Shown: positions 43,878 through 53,356, numbered from the stretch's first letter. The stretch is 64,000 bases of DNA from Verrucomicrobiales bacterium (GCA_029233965.1 JARGOP010000016.1:1-64000); one strand, 5' to 3'. Numbers and translations: made by a program. The notes: generated from the sequence alone by a model not told the origin.

Positions 43878-46619
43878 TCACTGACCTGACCCTCTTGCCC
43901 CGGGGGCTTGTTCACTTGAAGGAACCTCGATTTCCCTCGCCTGACACCAGGCGAGGGCACCCGGGTTGCCGAGCGCGGCGGCCATTTTGATCCATCTCGT
44001 CGCTTCAGTGAAATCAGCCTGCTTTCCGAATCCGACTTCATGGCAGCGCCCCAGCACGAACATGGCACGGGCTTCCCCCTGAGCAGCGGCCGCTTCGAAC
44101 TGAGAGGCTGCCAGCTCAGGATTCACCGCTTCCCCGATTCCGTTCGCGGCGAAAAGCCCAAGGTGATAACGGGCCCCGAGATGGTTTTGCTTCGCGGCTG
44201 CTTCCATGAGCTGCCTGGCTTCTTCGGGCTGCTCCTCGACGAGGAGGACTCCGAGAAGCTCTCTCGCATCCGCGTTCCCTGACTTCGCAGCGCGATCCAG
44301 CATTACGCGAACGGCAGCAGAATCACGGTTTCCAAGACCTTTTACTAACACAATGACAGCGAGGTCAAACTGGGCTTTTGAGTCTCCGAGGCGGGCCGCT
44401 TCCGCAAAGCTGTCGAGCACTTCGCCCATGGGAGCTCCATCCAACCCCACCAAAAGCGCATTCAAGCGGGCGGCAGCTCCATCCTCTTCCAAGATTCGCT
44501 GAGACAGAAAATCGTCGATCAAACCACGACTTTCCGGTAATCCGAGCGCTTTGGTGTGAGGAAGCAAATCAGGCTGAGCCTGCGCCATCAGATATGACTC
44601 CAACTCCGCGACCGCTTCATCCGCCGTGGGAGCTTCGGGTACTTCGTAATCCGTGATCGGAAAACGAATGCCTCGATGTTCTTTGTAATCACCGAGTCGA
44701 CTGTTCCAGCCGGCGAACAGGTATCCGACCATCAACGCCGCAACGACAGACCACAACGCGAGCCACCATCCGCGAACAAATCGGGCCGGAGAGACAGGCT
44801 CGTCACCCGCGTAGTCTTCTTCATCCCACTCCGGTTCATCCAGCGATTCATCCCCGCTTTCAGAATCCTCTGCCGCTCGCACCGGTCCTGTCGGCTCCGA
44901 CAGTTTGACCGGCTCACGGTAGAGCGTGTCGTTGAGCATGGACTCGAATCCATCGTCCGGAGCGGTCTTATCACTCAGGGGTTCCTCTCCCGAAACTTCC
45001 TCCAAACAAAAGTCCCCTTTCAGATATTCATCAAAGAGATTTATCTCGACCAACTCCGGAGCTTCCAGGAGAGAGATCCGATACCGCTCAAGCAGGTCAG
45101 AGAGAGGACCGGACAGGTCAGCTTGCGAGGCGACGGGCCGGCGCCAGTGAAAACGATGGCAGGTCAGCACAAAAAAGATGAGTGGCAGAGCAATTGCAGA
45201 ACGCCGCGCTCCTTCGTGCTTTTTTCCGGGAATTCTCGAAAGAGCACGAACCGGCCCCGGCAGATTCACCCCCTCCCGCAAAGTTGTCGCAGTTTGATGA
45301 AGGCGTAATTTCAGCCCCCACTCCTCCCAGACTGATCCTCCCTTTCTCTCAACGAGGTGAACCGAACCGGTCGCTGAACTGGTCCCGGTGAGAAACAGAA
45401 CATTCTCCGGAGGAAGCCACCAGACAGCACAGGATCCGGTGTTCTGCTCGAGGGAAGCCACGGCTCCGGAAATCCGCTGAATAAGCGGAGCTGCCGCATT
45501 GGGACCCTGCGACCCGAGATGGAGGAGCAGGGTCGAGAGATTCACGCCCTCAACCTGCTCTTCGCCGACAAGGGTAAGCGAACTCCGATCTTCCAGGTAG
45601 TTCACGTGCAACTGATGCAGCATAGGCCGACCGGGGCGGCGGGTCGCATCATGATGTTGATTCAACCACCCTTCCCGGGGGAGGGACTCCGTCCCGGGGA
45701 GCACCTGGACAAAGCTCGATTTTCCACGAATTACCGCAGGGATCGCATAGCACTCCGTTTTCCGGTCCTCGAACGGCTCAAAGGCAAAGTCAGGTTCCCC
45801 CGCATAAGAGTCGGTAAGGTCCCGATCCATCCACTCGCGAACGAGAAGACGCGGGAGCGGGACCTTCTCGCGGTGATCCCCCGCATCGCTTGAGAGGTTC
45901 CGCATTTCGGATTTCAATCGATCATAGGTTCCTCCGCCACTTTCGGCAAGCGCATCGAGGACAGCGCCCTGGACCTTCAGCGGGATTTCCTCGAAATTTC
46001 GCGGAAGCGACTCGCGGTAAAACGTTCTCACCGGCACCCCCGCGATCAGGGAACAAAAAATCTGCGCCAAATACCACTCCCGCGGGTGCTCCTGCACCTG
46101 CGCCCCCGGCTTGGTCCATCCGTAAAATTCGGAGAAGACAGGTCGAACCTGATGATACCGGTCCACCACGACCTGAAAATTCAAAGTCGTAAACCGGTCA
46201 AAGGATGGCAACCCCCGCGGAACCTCTTCGAGAAATTCAAAGAGCTGAGCGATCCACTCCCCGGCTACGGAAAACGGGACACCCGCAGTCCGGTCCAGAT
46301 ATCCGGGAAGCGGCTCTCCGTCCTGCATTTCGTCCGCATAGAAGAGTTCATCGGAATCCCGCCCCCACGTGATGAGACGCGACACCGAGTCGCTCCGAAT
46401 ATCAGCGATCTTCCGCAACTCCTCTTGAAAGGCCTCCAGCTTGTCCTGCCTCACTGCCGCTCCTTCAAAGATGTGTAGGCGAGCCATTCCCCATCTTTCA
46501 CAGTCGAGGACGAGAAGATTTTTCTCATCAATGCCCTGCGCCGGCAACGGAATGACATTCCCCTCTGCACTCCTGACAAAGCGAAACTGCGCGAACTCGG
46601 CGTTGGTAGGACTCTTCAT
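43878..46619 (-). CDS. Probable double pseudokinase with membrane helix and Sel1 repeats
   Basis: A 913-residue protein. Residues about 30-190 read like a degraded kinase domain (ARLHIFEGAAVRQDKLEAFQEELRKIADIRSD, then DELFYADEMQDGEPLPGYL in the hinge position), without VAIK, HRD or DFG residues. A second degraded copy spans about 290-440 (LTLVGEEQVEGVNLSTLLLHLG, then VWWLPPENVLFL where HRDLKPxN would be). After an acidic linker (about 560-620) a membrane helix is at about 628-645 (WWLALWSVVAALMVGYLFAG). Sel1-like/TPR repeats fill about 740-890 (GDSKAQFDLAVIVLVKGLG, KQNHLGARYHLGLFAANGIGE, GEARAMFVLGRCHEVGFG). The kinase assignment is inferred from pattern only; the Sel1 repeats are secure. It may be a signalling scaffold. 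Confidence 0.75.
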   Translation of the reverse strand: MKSPTNAEFAQFRFVRSAEGNVIPLPAQGIDEKNLLVLDCERWGMARLHIFEGAAVRQDKLEAFQEELRKIADIRSDSVSRLITWGRDSDELFYADEMQDGEPLPGYLDRTAGVPFSVAGEWIAQLFEFLEEVPRGLPSFDRFTTLNFQVVVDRYHQVRPVFSEFYGWTKPGAQVQEHPREWYLAQIFCSLIAGVPVRTFYRESLPRNFEEIPLKVQGAVLDALAESGGGTYDRLKSEMRNLSSDAGDHREKVPLPRLLVREWMDRDLTDSYAGEPDFAFEPFEDRKTECYAIPAVIRGKSSFVQVLPGTESLPREGWLNQHHDATRRPGRPMLHQLHVNYLEDRSSLTLVGEEQVEGVNLSTLLLHLGSQGPNAAAPLIQRISGAVASLEQNTGSCAVWWLPPENVLFLTGTSSATGSVHLVERKGGSVWEEWGLKLRLHQTATTLREGVNLPGPVRALSRIPGKKHEGARRSAIALPLIFFVLTCHRFHWRRPVASQADLSGPLSDLLERYRISLLEAPELVEINLFDEYLKGDFCLEEVSGEEPLSDKTAPDDGFESMLNDTLYREPVKLSEPTGPVRAAEDSESGDESLDEPEWDEEDYAGDEPVSPARFVRGWWLALWSVVAALMVGYLFAGWNSRLGDYKEHRGIRFPITDYEVPEAPTADEAVAELESYLMAQAQPDLLPHTKALGLPESRGLIDDFLSQRILEEDGAAARLNALLVGLDGAPMGEVLDSFAEAARLGDSKAQFDLAVIVLVKGLGNRDSAAVRVMLDRAAKSGNADARELLGVLLVEEQPEEARQLMEAAAKQNHLGARYHLGLFAANGIGEAVNPELAASQFEAAAAQGEARAMFVLGRCHEVGFGKQADFTEATRWIKMAAALGNPGALAWCQAREIEVPSSEQAPGARGSGQ

Positions 46620-46752
46620 TCACAAGCGACGAAAAACATTCCGGCGGTCTCCAATGTGGACCCGGAGGAGGGCGGGAGAACAATCGGTTGAGGTATTCAG
46701 TGAAAAGGTAGACATTATGGGCCGGTTCGTCATCACGAAACCGCAAACAATC

Positions 46753-47355
46753 ATGGCCGCCATTTCCCGCACCAGCACGATCAACCGTTCCACGAGTGAA
46801 ACTGAAATTCAGCTCTCGCTCAACGTGGACGGCACGGGTCAATCGACGATCACCACCGGCGTTCCGTTTTTCGATCATATGCTCACGCTTTTTGCAAAGC
46901 ACGGACGCTTTGACCTCGAACTGAAAGTGAACGGCGACATCGAGATCGACTTTCATCACACCGTTGAGGATACCGGCATTGTTCTCGGGCAGGCATTTCG
47001 AGACGCCCTCGGGGAAAAACGCGGCCTCTTTCGCTATGGGTCGGGTCTCTTTCCCATGGACGAAACTCTCGTTCAGGTGGCCCTCGACATGAGTGGACGT
47101 CCCTTCCTCGACTACCGCGGACCGGAGAATGTTCCACACATCGGCGACAAGTTTAACTTCACTCTCGTGGAGGAGTTCCTCCGTGCGTTCTCTATCAACG
47201 CGCTCTGCAATCTCCACGTCGAAATCCAGTACGGACGCGATCCTCACCACATGGCCGAGGCGATTTTCAAAGGGCTTAGCCGAAGCCTCGATGATGCCAC
47301 CCGCATCGACGAGCGCATCAGCGATGTGATCCCGAGCACAAAAGACGTGCTTTAA
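46753..47355 (+). CDS. hisB: Imidazoleglycerol-phosphate dehydratase
   Basis: A 200-residue enzyme that dehydrates imidazole-glycerol phosphate in histidine synthesis. Signatures: GVPFFDHMLTLFAKHGRFDL, DIEIDFHHTVEDTGIVLGQA and GRDPHHMAEAIFKGLSRSL, which hold the paired metal-binding His and Glu residues. The ATG at 46753 gives the family length (195-200). An ATG at 46717 has a better Shine-Dalgarno (AAGG, 8 bases away) and would add 12 residues. There is no fused phosphatase domain, so this is the monofunctional form. hisH follows after 28 bp. Confidence 0.95.
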   Translation: MAAISRTSTINRSTSETEIQLSLNVDGTGQSTITTGVPFFDHMLTLFAKHGRFDLELKVNGDIEIDFHHTVEDTGIVLGQAFRDALGEKRGLFRYGSGLFPMDETLVQVALDMSGRPFLDYRGPENVPHIGDKFNFTLVEEFLRAFSINALCNLHVEIQYGRDPHHMAEAIFKGLSRSLDDATRIDERISDVIPSTKDVL

Positions 47356-47383
47356 ATCGGCGCGTCCTGAATTACAGATCACC

Positions 47384-48013
47384 ATGGCGGATCGAGTCGG
47401 TGTTATCGATTATGGAGGAGGCAACCTCCGGAATGTGTTGAATGTGCTCAAAGCCCTCGGGCATGAGGGAACCCTCGTCTCGGAGGCCAACGATCTCGAT
47501 GCGGTGGATCGTCTCATCTTTCCCGGTGTCGGCTCTTTTGGCGACTGCGTCGAAGATCTCGACCGGAAGGAATTGCGTGCTCCGCTGCTCCAGTGGCTCA
47601 AAGAGGACCGCCCCTACTTCGGAATCTGCCTCGGGTATCAAGTGCTTTTCGGCGACTCTGAAGAATCCCCCGGATCGCAAGGCCTAGGATTTTTCGAGGG
47701 CAAAGTCGTCCGCTTTGACGATTCACACGGTCTTAAGATTCCGCACATGGGCTGGAATGAAGTAAACCCCGTGGATCCGGACTACTACATCTGGAAAGGT
47801 TCCTCATCCCCTCTCCACCTTTATTTCGTCCACTCGTTTTACCCGCAGCCTTCCGACTCAGGCCTGATCAGCTCGACTGCGGAATACGGCAACGCTTTCG
47901 CCTCCAGCATTGCCCGGGGAAACATCTTTGCGGGGCAGTTTCACCCAGAGCGAAGTCAGGACGCCGGGCTGAATCTGATCTCAAATTTCCTTGAAGGTCG
48001 ACCGCTTTCGTAA
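47384..48013 (+). CDS. hisH: Imidazole glycerol phosphate synthase, glutaminase subunit
   Basis: A 209-residue class I glutamine amidotransferase that supplies ammonia to HisF. The catalytic Cys is in FGICLGYQVLF, and His and Glu are in GQFHPERSQD. IDYGGGNLRNV at the start and the LYFVHSFY segment are HisH-specific. It is cotranscribed with hisB. The partner hisF and hisA are not in the window, so the operon is partial here. It is convergent with dnaN across an 89-bp gap. Confidence 0.96.
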   Translation: MADRVGVIDYGGGNLRNVLNVLKALGHEGTLVSEANDLDAVDRLIFPGVGSFGDCVEDLDRKELRAPLLQWLKEDRPYFGICLGYQVLFGDSEESPGSQGLGFFEGKVVRFDDSHGLKIPHMGWNEVNPVDPDYYIWKGSSSPLHLYFVHSFYPQPSDSGLISSTAEYGNAFASSIARGNIFAGQFHPERSQDAGLNLISNFLEGRPLS

Positions 48014-48102
48014 ATCGGGTTGCCCGGCACGTTTCCATTGGTCCGCGCGAAGAAAGAGCAGGCAGTCCGCCCTACTTTCCTCACCTGACTGTTTCTCGAA
48101 AC

Positions 48103-49200
48103 TCAGTTCGCAACACGCATCGGCATGATGACGTAGAGGAAAGGCTCGTCGATCTTGATCACACCTGGACTGCTTTCATCGATGAGATCAATGAATATTT
48201 CATCCTGATCGAGATTACGAAGCGGGGCCATGACGAACTCAGGATTGAAAGCCACGACGATGCGGGGACCATCATAACGAACGTCGATCGATTCCTCCGC
48301 TTCTCCGATATCCGGAGAGTTTGCCGAGATCGCAAGACGGTTATCATCGAAGGCGAACTTGATCGAATTGGTCTTTTCGTTGGCGAGAAGGCTGACACGC
48401 TTAACCGCGTTGAGGAAGACTTCTCGCTCGATCGTAACCCGATGGTTGGCAGCGCCGGGAATAACCTGGCGAAAGTTCGGGTAATTCCCCTCAATCAACT
48501 TGGTGATGAGGTTGCTTTCGTTCAGTGCAAAACCGGCCTGGCTGTTTGTCAGCGAAATCTTCAGCTCACCTGAATCTCCGAGGAGGCGCTGCAACTCATT
48601 CACCGCTTTGGTCGGAATAATCACCGCAGTCTCATTCCCGGCCGGAAATTCGAGATCCTGCTCCACCATGGCAAGGCGGCGGCCGTCAGTCGCTACAAGA
48701 GTGAGCATGCCTTCGCCGATGAGGCAGTTCACGCCGTTGAGCACGTAGCGGGTCTCATCCGTCGAAATCGCGTAGGAAGTCTTGCGAAGCGCATCTTTAA
48801 GTAGCCGCTGATCAATCGTGAATTCCTTGGCTTCACCAAACTCACCGATGACCGGAAACTCATCGGCAGGAAGGCCGAGAATCTTGAAAAAACTGGGGCC
48901 GCTCTTTACTGTGGCGGCGTTGTCTTCATTCACCTCGAAGTCGATTTCGGAGGTCGGGAGCTCACGAACGATGCTGGCGAGGCGGCGTGCGGGAAGCGTG
49001 GTCTTCCCGATGCTCGAAACCTTGGCAGAAATACGTTTCGTGATCGTGACATCCAGATCAGTCGTCGAGAGCTGCAATCCCAGTTCATCGGCCTCGATGA
49101 AAACATTCGACAAGATGGGGAGGGTAGTCCGCGTGCTGACGACGTGCTGAACCTGGTTAAGCGCGTCTTGAAATACGTCTTTTTCGATCTGAAATTTCAT
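48103..49200 (-). CDS. dnaN: DNA polymerase III sliding clamp (beta subunit)
   Basis: A 365-residue protein, the same size as E. coli DnaN (366), which forms a ring-shaped dimer that tethers polymerase to DNA. Three clamp domains are visible: MKFQIEKDVFQDALNQVQHVVSTRTTLPILSNV (domain 1), DQRLLKDALRKTSYAISTDETRYVLNGV (domain 2) and EREVFLNAVKRVSLLANEKTNSIKFAF (domain 3). The C-terminal YVIMPMRV is the conserved edge of the protein-binding pocket. It lies 53 bp downstream of dnaA on the same strand, the common bacterial origin-linked order. Confidence 0.97.
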   Translation of the reverse strand: MKFQIEKDVFQDALNQVQHVVSTRTTLPILSNVFIEADELGLQLSTTDLDVTITKRISAKVSSIGKTTLPARRLASIVRELPTSEIDFEVNEDNAATVKSGPSFFKILGLPADEFPVIGEFGEAKEFTIDQRLLKDALRKTSYAISTDETRYVLNGVNCLIGEGMLTLVATDGRRLAMVEQDLEFPAGNETAVIIPTKAVNELQRLLGDSGELKISLTNSQAGFALNESNLITKLIEGNYPNFRQVIPGAANHRVTIEREVFLNAVKRVSLLANEKTNSIKFAFDDNRLAISANSPDIGEAEESIDVRYDGPRIVVAFNPEFVMAPLRNLDQDEIFIDLIDESSPGVIKIDEPFLYVIMPMRVAN

Positions 49201-49253
49201 GCTGGAGCAAACGTGAAGGTGAACGCGAAAGCCGACCCTGTCTATGGCAAACT

Positions 49254-50789
49254 TCAGCCTGAGTATTTCTCACGGTAACGAGTCGAATCAAGACTCTCAC
49301 CGCCCGACTTTCGCGGGCTGGATTGCCGGGCCCGCTGCGATTCGAGTGAGGAGCCTCCGCGAACGAGGCGGCGGCGAATCAGCTCTACAGTCCCCTTCGT
49401 GGAATTCGAAGTGCTGCACTCCGCTTTCACCTTTTTCACCGCATGAATGACAGTTCCATGATCTTTTCCAAAGCTGGCCGCGACATCCATGAGAGAGAGG
49501 TCAGTCATCTCACGAATCAGAAACATTGCGATATGACGAGCTTCCGCGACGCGCTTCGTGCGCCTCTTTCCATTGAGAACGTTGAGTTCAATATCAAAGT
49601 GCTCAGCAACCGCCTGCTTAATTTCTTCAAGGCCCACCAATCCTGAAGAAACACTGCCCCCGATAATGTCGGAAAGAATTTCATCCAGTCGCGAAGGATC
49701 CACTTCCTCATCAGTCATTGTCTTGACCATCGCAACGCGAATGAGAGCACCTTCCAAAATCCGGACATTCCCCTGCACGCGCTCGACAATCGCATTAATC
49801 AGTTCATCTGAAACCAGCATGTTCCAGTCATCACGTTTACGGCGAAGAATTGCAGCGCTGGTCTCAAGTTCCGGACGATGGATTTCGGCGCTCAGCCCCC
49901 ACTGAAATCGTGAGACAAGGCGATCCTCGAGGGCACGGATCTCACCGGCGGGACAATCGCTTGCAAGAACAATCTGCCTTCCGAGATCCGAGAGTCGGTT
50001 GAAGGTGTGAAAGAACTCCTGCTGAAGCCCTTCCTTCCGGCCGAAAAACTGAACATCATCGATCAGGAGAAGATCCGCTTCACGATACTTTTTACGAAAC
50101 GCGACGAGGGCATTGTTCTGAATCGCGTCGATATATTCGTTGGAAAACTGCTCTGCGGTGACAAAAAGAACGCGGGACCTTGGACGCTTCCTCAACGAAG
50201 CCCAACCGATCCCGTGAAGTAGGTGCGTCTTCCCGAGACCGCAGGCAGAATGAAAAAAGAGAGGCTGGTAAGTCTTGCCCGGCTCATTGGCGACCGCCTG
50301 TGAAGCAGCCCAGGCCAGGTCACTGTTTTGCCCGGGAACGAAATTCTCAAAGGTAAAGAGCTCGACAAGCCCGGCGGCACGGCCCCGCTCCAGCAATTTT
50401 TCGTCGCTGATCTTCTCGGTAAGAATCCGCTCCTTAAGTTTTGCTGCCTTGTTTTTCTTCTTCTGCAGTTTCGTCTCTTTCACCGCCGGGGCAGGCTCCT
50501 CGACGGTGATATCGAAGCGAAACCCCTCGCAGGAAGGAATATATTTCTGAAGAGTTAATAATATACTTTCTTTAAAATTTGTTTCCGCCCAGAGTGCATA
50601 TCCCGAACCGGGAACCTGGATAACGGCGACGGAATCCTCCAGTTGCGTCAGCGTAAAGTTCGGCAGGAAAAGCTCAAAAGTTGAGTCACCCAGCTCGGCG
50701 CGAAGATCCGAGGAAATACTTCGCCATAGTGTCTTAAGGTTTTGCTTTTCAGAGGGTTCTTGTGATTCGGATTCGGGACTAAACTGCAT
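49254..50789 (-). CDS. dnaA: Chromosomal replication initiator DnaA
   Basis: A 511-residue initiator. I start it at the ATG at 50789 (MQFSPESESQEP) rather than the TTG at 50852. Domain I is near 20-100 (LWRSISSDLRAELGDSTFELFL). The AAA+ core has a Walker A of the form S-A-C-G-L-G-K-T-H, where most DnaA have G-G-V-G-L-G-K-T-H, and Walker B LLLIDDVQFF. Domain IV has the DNA-binding signature DHGTVIHAVKKV. After it comes a tail of about 40 Arg/Ser-rich residues (SSLESQRARQSSPRKSGG) that typical DnaA lack. It is followed by dnaN. Confidence 0.96.
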   Translation of the reverse strand: MQFSPESESQEPSEKQNLKTLWRSISSDLRAELGDSTFELFLPNFTLTQLEDSVAVIQVPGSGYALWAETNFKESILLTLQKYIPSCEGFRFDITVEEPAPAVKETKLQKKKNKAAKLKERILTEKISDEKLLERGRAAGLVELFTFENFVPGQNSDLAWAASQAVANEPGKTYQPLFFHSACGLGKTHLLHGIGWASLRKRPRSRVLFVTAEQFSNEYIDAIQNNALVAFRKKYREADLLLIDDVQFFGRKEGLQQEFFHTFNRLSDLGRQIVLASDCPAGEIRALEDRLVSRFQWGLSAEIHRPELETSAAILRRKRDDWNMLVSDELINAIVERVQGNVRILEGALIRVAMVKTMTDEEVDPSRLDEILSDIIGGSVSSGLVGLEEIKQAVAEHFDIELNVLNGKRRTKRVAEARHIAMFLIREMTDLSLMDVAASFGKDHGTVIHAVKKVKAECSTSNSTKGTVELIRRRLVRGGSSLESQRARQSSPRKSGGESLDSTRYREKYSG

Positions 50790-51198
50790 GAGGGAACGGA
50801 ATTTCTCGGGTTCGGAACGGTTGTGTTTGTGCGTGGGACGCGACTGGCGCAAACAGCGATACGGAAAGTTAATTCATTGAATATTAACTAGTTACAAATC
50901 AAACTAAGCGGCGGAATTCCGCATTCAATATTCTTTGACGGTTCCGTCTTGCTGAGACGACGGATCTGCCGCTGCCGTTCCCCCGGACTGGAAACGATGG
51001 TCCGGAAGTGATTGGTAGAGCTTTTCCGCGCTGTGCGAGACGCGTGGGTTCAGAGTGACATTCCCGTCAAAAAAGGACAACTCGAAATTGCCTGATTCGC
51101 CAGATTTTTTCGAGCGCCTCCGTCTTGAATCTAGAAGAAAAGAGAGGGTTCCCCAAAAGCTAAAATTTTGAGAAAACCACTCAACACAGCCAAATTAT
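50790..51198. other. dnaA upstream region, possible origin, no DnaA boxes seen
   Basis: This 409-bp gap separates dnaA from the symporter gene, both on the minus strand. The first 120 bases are AT-rich (ATTAACTAGTTACAAATCAA). A 12-bp perfect palindrome GCGGAATTCCGC lies at 50911-50922. The only DnaA-box-like word I found is TTATTTACA near 51195, one mismatch from TTATNCACA and overlapping the symporter stop. Without a box cluster I do not call an origin. It probably contains the dnaA promoter. Confidence 0.3.
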
Positions 51199-52827
51199 TT
51201 ACAATTTTGAAGAGTCCCGTTTCCCAAGCAGTAATCCGCAGGCAATTGTGATGAACGTAGTCACCGGCCACATCCACACCGAAGCGATCGTCGACTTTAC
51301 CGATTTCACCACGTCACCCACCAGTTCGTAGGTGGGGAGTTGAGCCAGAGACTCAGCTAACCCGTTGGACATGAAGAGAACCCAGACATCAGTCCGGACA
51401 AAGACAACGAGCACGAATGAGATCGCCGCACCAATTACCAATCCTTGAATACTGCCACGACGCTTTGCGAGGAGGGCGACGAGGAACATGCCGAGCAAAG
51501 GCCCGACCGTGTAGGTGGTCATTCCAAAGGCCAGAGGGAGCACGTTGACGTCCGTCTTCTCTTTCACAAAGTAGAGGATAAAGGTAAATCCGGTGAGGAT
51601 CGCTCCCCAAACGAGCACGAGAATACGGGACAGGCTCACAAGCCGCAGATGCTCTTCCGCGCTGTGCTCATGATCCGTGCGACGCATCAAAGACAACGTA
51701 GTTTGGCTCAAAGCTGCGAGAATGGAATCGAGACTCGAAATCGCGGCAGCGAAAATTCCGGCAAGAATCAGTCCGCGCAGTGCCGTAGGCAGCTCAGTAA
51801 CAATCCAGACAGGGAAGACATTGTCAGGATTCTTTGGCTGCCCACCCTCCCACTTCAGGGCGTCCATGATCAGTGGATCAGTCGGCGGATTCTTCTGGTA
51901 GAACACGAAAAGTGCCGCTCCCACAAACAGCATCAACACCGTAATCAGCTGTCCAAAGGAACTCCAGATGATTGCTTTTTTCGCATCTGAAGGGCTTTTG
52001 CAGCAGAACATGCGCTGGGCGTTCAGCTGATCGACGCCAAAGGCATTCAGATTCTGGAACGGCACCGCAAAGAGGGCGACCCAGAAAGTGAACTCGAGAG
52101 CCGGATCGATCGAGAAGTTGAAGACCTGCATTTTGTTCACGGTTGTGCCGTCAAACTGCTCCGCCGCCATCGCGGAGCTGAAAAGCGTACTCCATCCCCC
52201 GTCAAAACTTGAGATCATCCAGAAGAGCGCGACGAGCCCTCCGACGACGAACAGGAAAAACTGCATTACGTCGGTCCAGATCACCGTCCGCATGCCTCCC
52301 ATCAAGGTCCATCCGACCGCAAAGACTCCGATGACGACAATGCACCACTCGAACGGCAGCGGGGTGACCACCTTCAGGGGAAGAGCGGCCACGAGAACCC
52401 GAACACTCTGGGCCAGGATGCTTCCCACGGTGAAGAGCACTGTCGCAAGTTTCTTGACGCCCTGCCCCAGTTTGTTCCCCATGTAGTCGTAAGGACTGTA
52501 GATATCCTTTTCGTAGAACACCCGCACGAAGTAGAGCCCGACAATAATCCTTGCGACAATCGAGCCGGCGGCCCACTGGAGGTAGGTAAAATCCCCCTGC
52601 AGGGCCATCACCGCACCGGGAACCCCGATAAAGGTCACTCCGCTGATTTCAGTGGCAATGATCGAGCCGGAAACTGCCGGCCAGGGAAGGGATCGACCGC
52701 CGAGAAAGAAATCGTTGATGCTCGCCTGCTTGCCGCGGAGGCGATGGCCCACCATCGTTGTGAGCAACAGGTAGCCAAAAACCACGAGCCAGTCGAGCGG
52801 GGTAAAAAAGTGATTGAGTCCGTTCAT
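51199..52827 (-). CDS. Sodium:solute symporter (SSS family)
   Basis: A 542-residue integral membrane transporter with about 13-14 hydrophobic helices. The N-terminus has the SSS pattern DWLVVFGYLLLTTMVGHRLRGKQASINDFFLGGRSLPWPAVSGSIIATEISGVTFIGVPG, where the FLGGRSLPW segment and the unwound helix 1 region are typical. Further marks are WTLMGGMRTVIWTDVMQFFLFVVG (helix 5-6 area) and ALRGLILAGIFAAAISSLDSILAALS. SSS transporters bring in sugars, sialic acid, amino acids or organic acids with Na+. The substrate is not readable here. It stands between dnaA and the ATP synthase operon. Confidence 0.94.
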   Translation of the reverse strand: MNGLNHFFTPLDWLVVFGYLLLTTMVGHRLRGKQASINDFFLGGRSLPWPAVSGSIIATEISGVTFIGVPGAVMALQGDFTYLQWAAGSIVARIIVGLYFVRVFYEKDIYSPYDYMGNKLGQGVKKLATVLFTVGSILAQSVRVLVAALPLKVVTPLPFEWCIVVIGVFAVGWTLMGGMRTVIWTDVMQFFLFVVGGLVALFWMISSFDGGWSTLFSSAMAAEQFDGTTVNKMQVFNFSIDPALEFTFWVALFAVPFQNLNAFGVDQLNAQRMFCCKSPSDAKKAIIWSSFGQLITVLMLFVGAALFVFYQKNPPTDPLIMDALKWEGGQPKNPDNVFPVWIVTELPTALRGLILAGIFAAAISSLDSILAALSQTTLSLMRRTDHEHSAEEHLRLVSLSRILVLVWGAILTGFTFILYFVKEKTDVNVLPLAFGMTTYTVGPLLGMFLVALLAKRRGSIQGLVIGAAISFVLVVFVRTDVWVLFMSNGLAESLAQLPTYELVGDVVKSVKSTIASVWMWPVTTFITIACGLLLGKRDSSKL

Positions 52828-52954
52828 AGAAAAGGCAGACCAACGGGTCGTTGCTCACCTTGAAACCATGACGGGTATCCACAAAGGAAAATCTCTCGAA
52901 ATCTGAGAAAATGCCACGCTCTCCGCGAGCGCGGGCCACCGGAAAATCGGCGCT

Positions 52955-53356
52955 TTAAAGGCGACGCCGACGGCGCTTGATGTGAAGCTGAGCGAGAGAT
53001 TTCTGAATCGAAACCTGAACCGCAGCGACCTCCTCCGGGGTGCTGATCTCTTTCATCGAGTCCTGGGCGCGGGCAAGGGCTTTCTCCACGGCACTCTCGT
53101 CAATCTCCGAATCATCGAGGGCCATATCGGTGAGGACAGAGACGCGATCATTCGAGATCTCGACGACGCCGGTTCCAATCGCGAGAGAGTGTTCCTCTCC
53201 GTCCTTGAGGTAACGCAATTCGCCCGGTGCGAGTGTAGTGACGAGTGGCGCGTGGGACTTGAGAATCCCCAACTCGCCTTCGATTCCGGGCACGACGACA
53301 CTGTCAATCTCATCGGAGAAAGCCTTCTTTTCGGGAGTGACGATGTCCAGTTGCAT
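52955..53356 (-). CDS. atpC: ATP synthase epsilon subunit
   Basis: A 133-residue F1 subunit with the N-terminal beta-sandwich (MQLDIVTPEKKAFSDEIDSVVVPGIEGELGILKSHAPLVTTLAPGELRY) that contacts the c-ring. A C-terminal helical pair follows (ESAVEKALARAQDSMKEI to IQKSLAQLHIKRRRRRL) that can inhibit rotation. It ends in a run of five arginines. It is the last gene of the atp operon, 31 bp after atpD. Confidence 0.95.
   Translation of the reverse strand: MQLDIVTPEKKAFSDEIDSVVVPGIEGELGILKSHAPLVTTLAPGELRYLKDGEEHSLAIGTGVVEISNDRVSVLTDMALDDSEIDESAVEKALARAQDSMKEISTPEEVAAVQVSIQKSLAQLHIKRRRRRL

Noticed and set aside
43865-43880. Hairpin TGACCC/GGGTCA with a nearby 12-bp direct repeat ACCTGACCCTCT at the convergent ends of the aldehyde dehydrogenase and Sel1 genes
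   Set aside because: There is no T-run on either strand and the arms lie partly in coding ends, so a terminator call is not supported.
51195-51203. TTATTTACA, one mismatch from the DnaA box consensus
   Set aside because: It is a single copy overlapping the symporter stop codon. An isolated near-match in AT-rich DNA is expected by chance.
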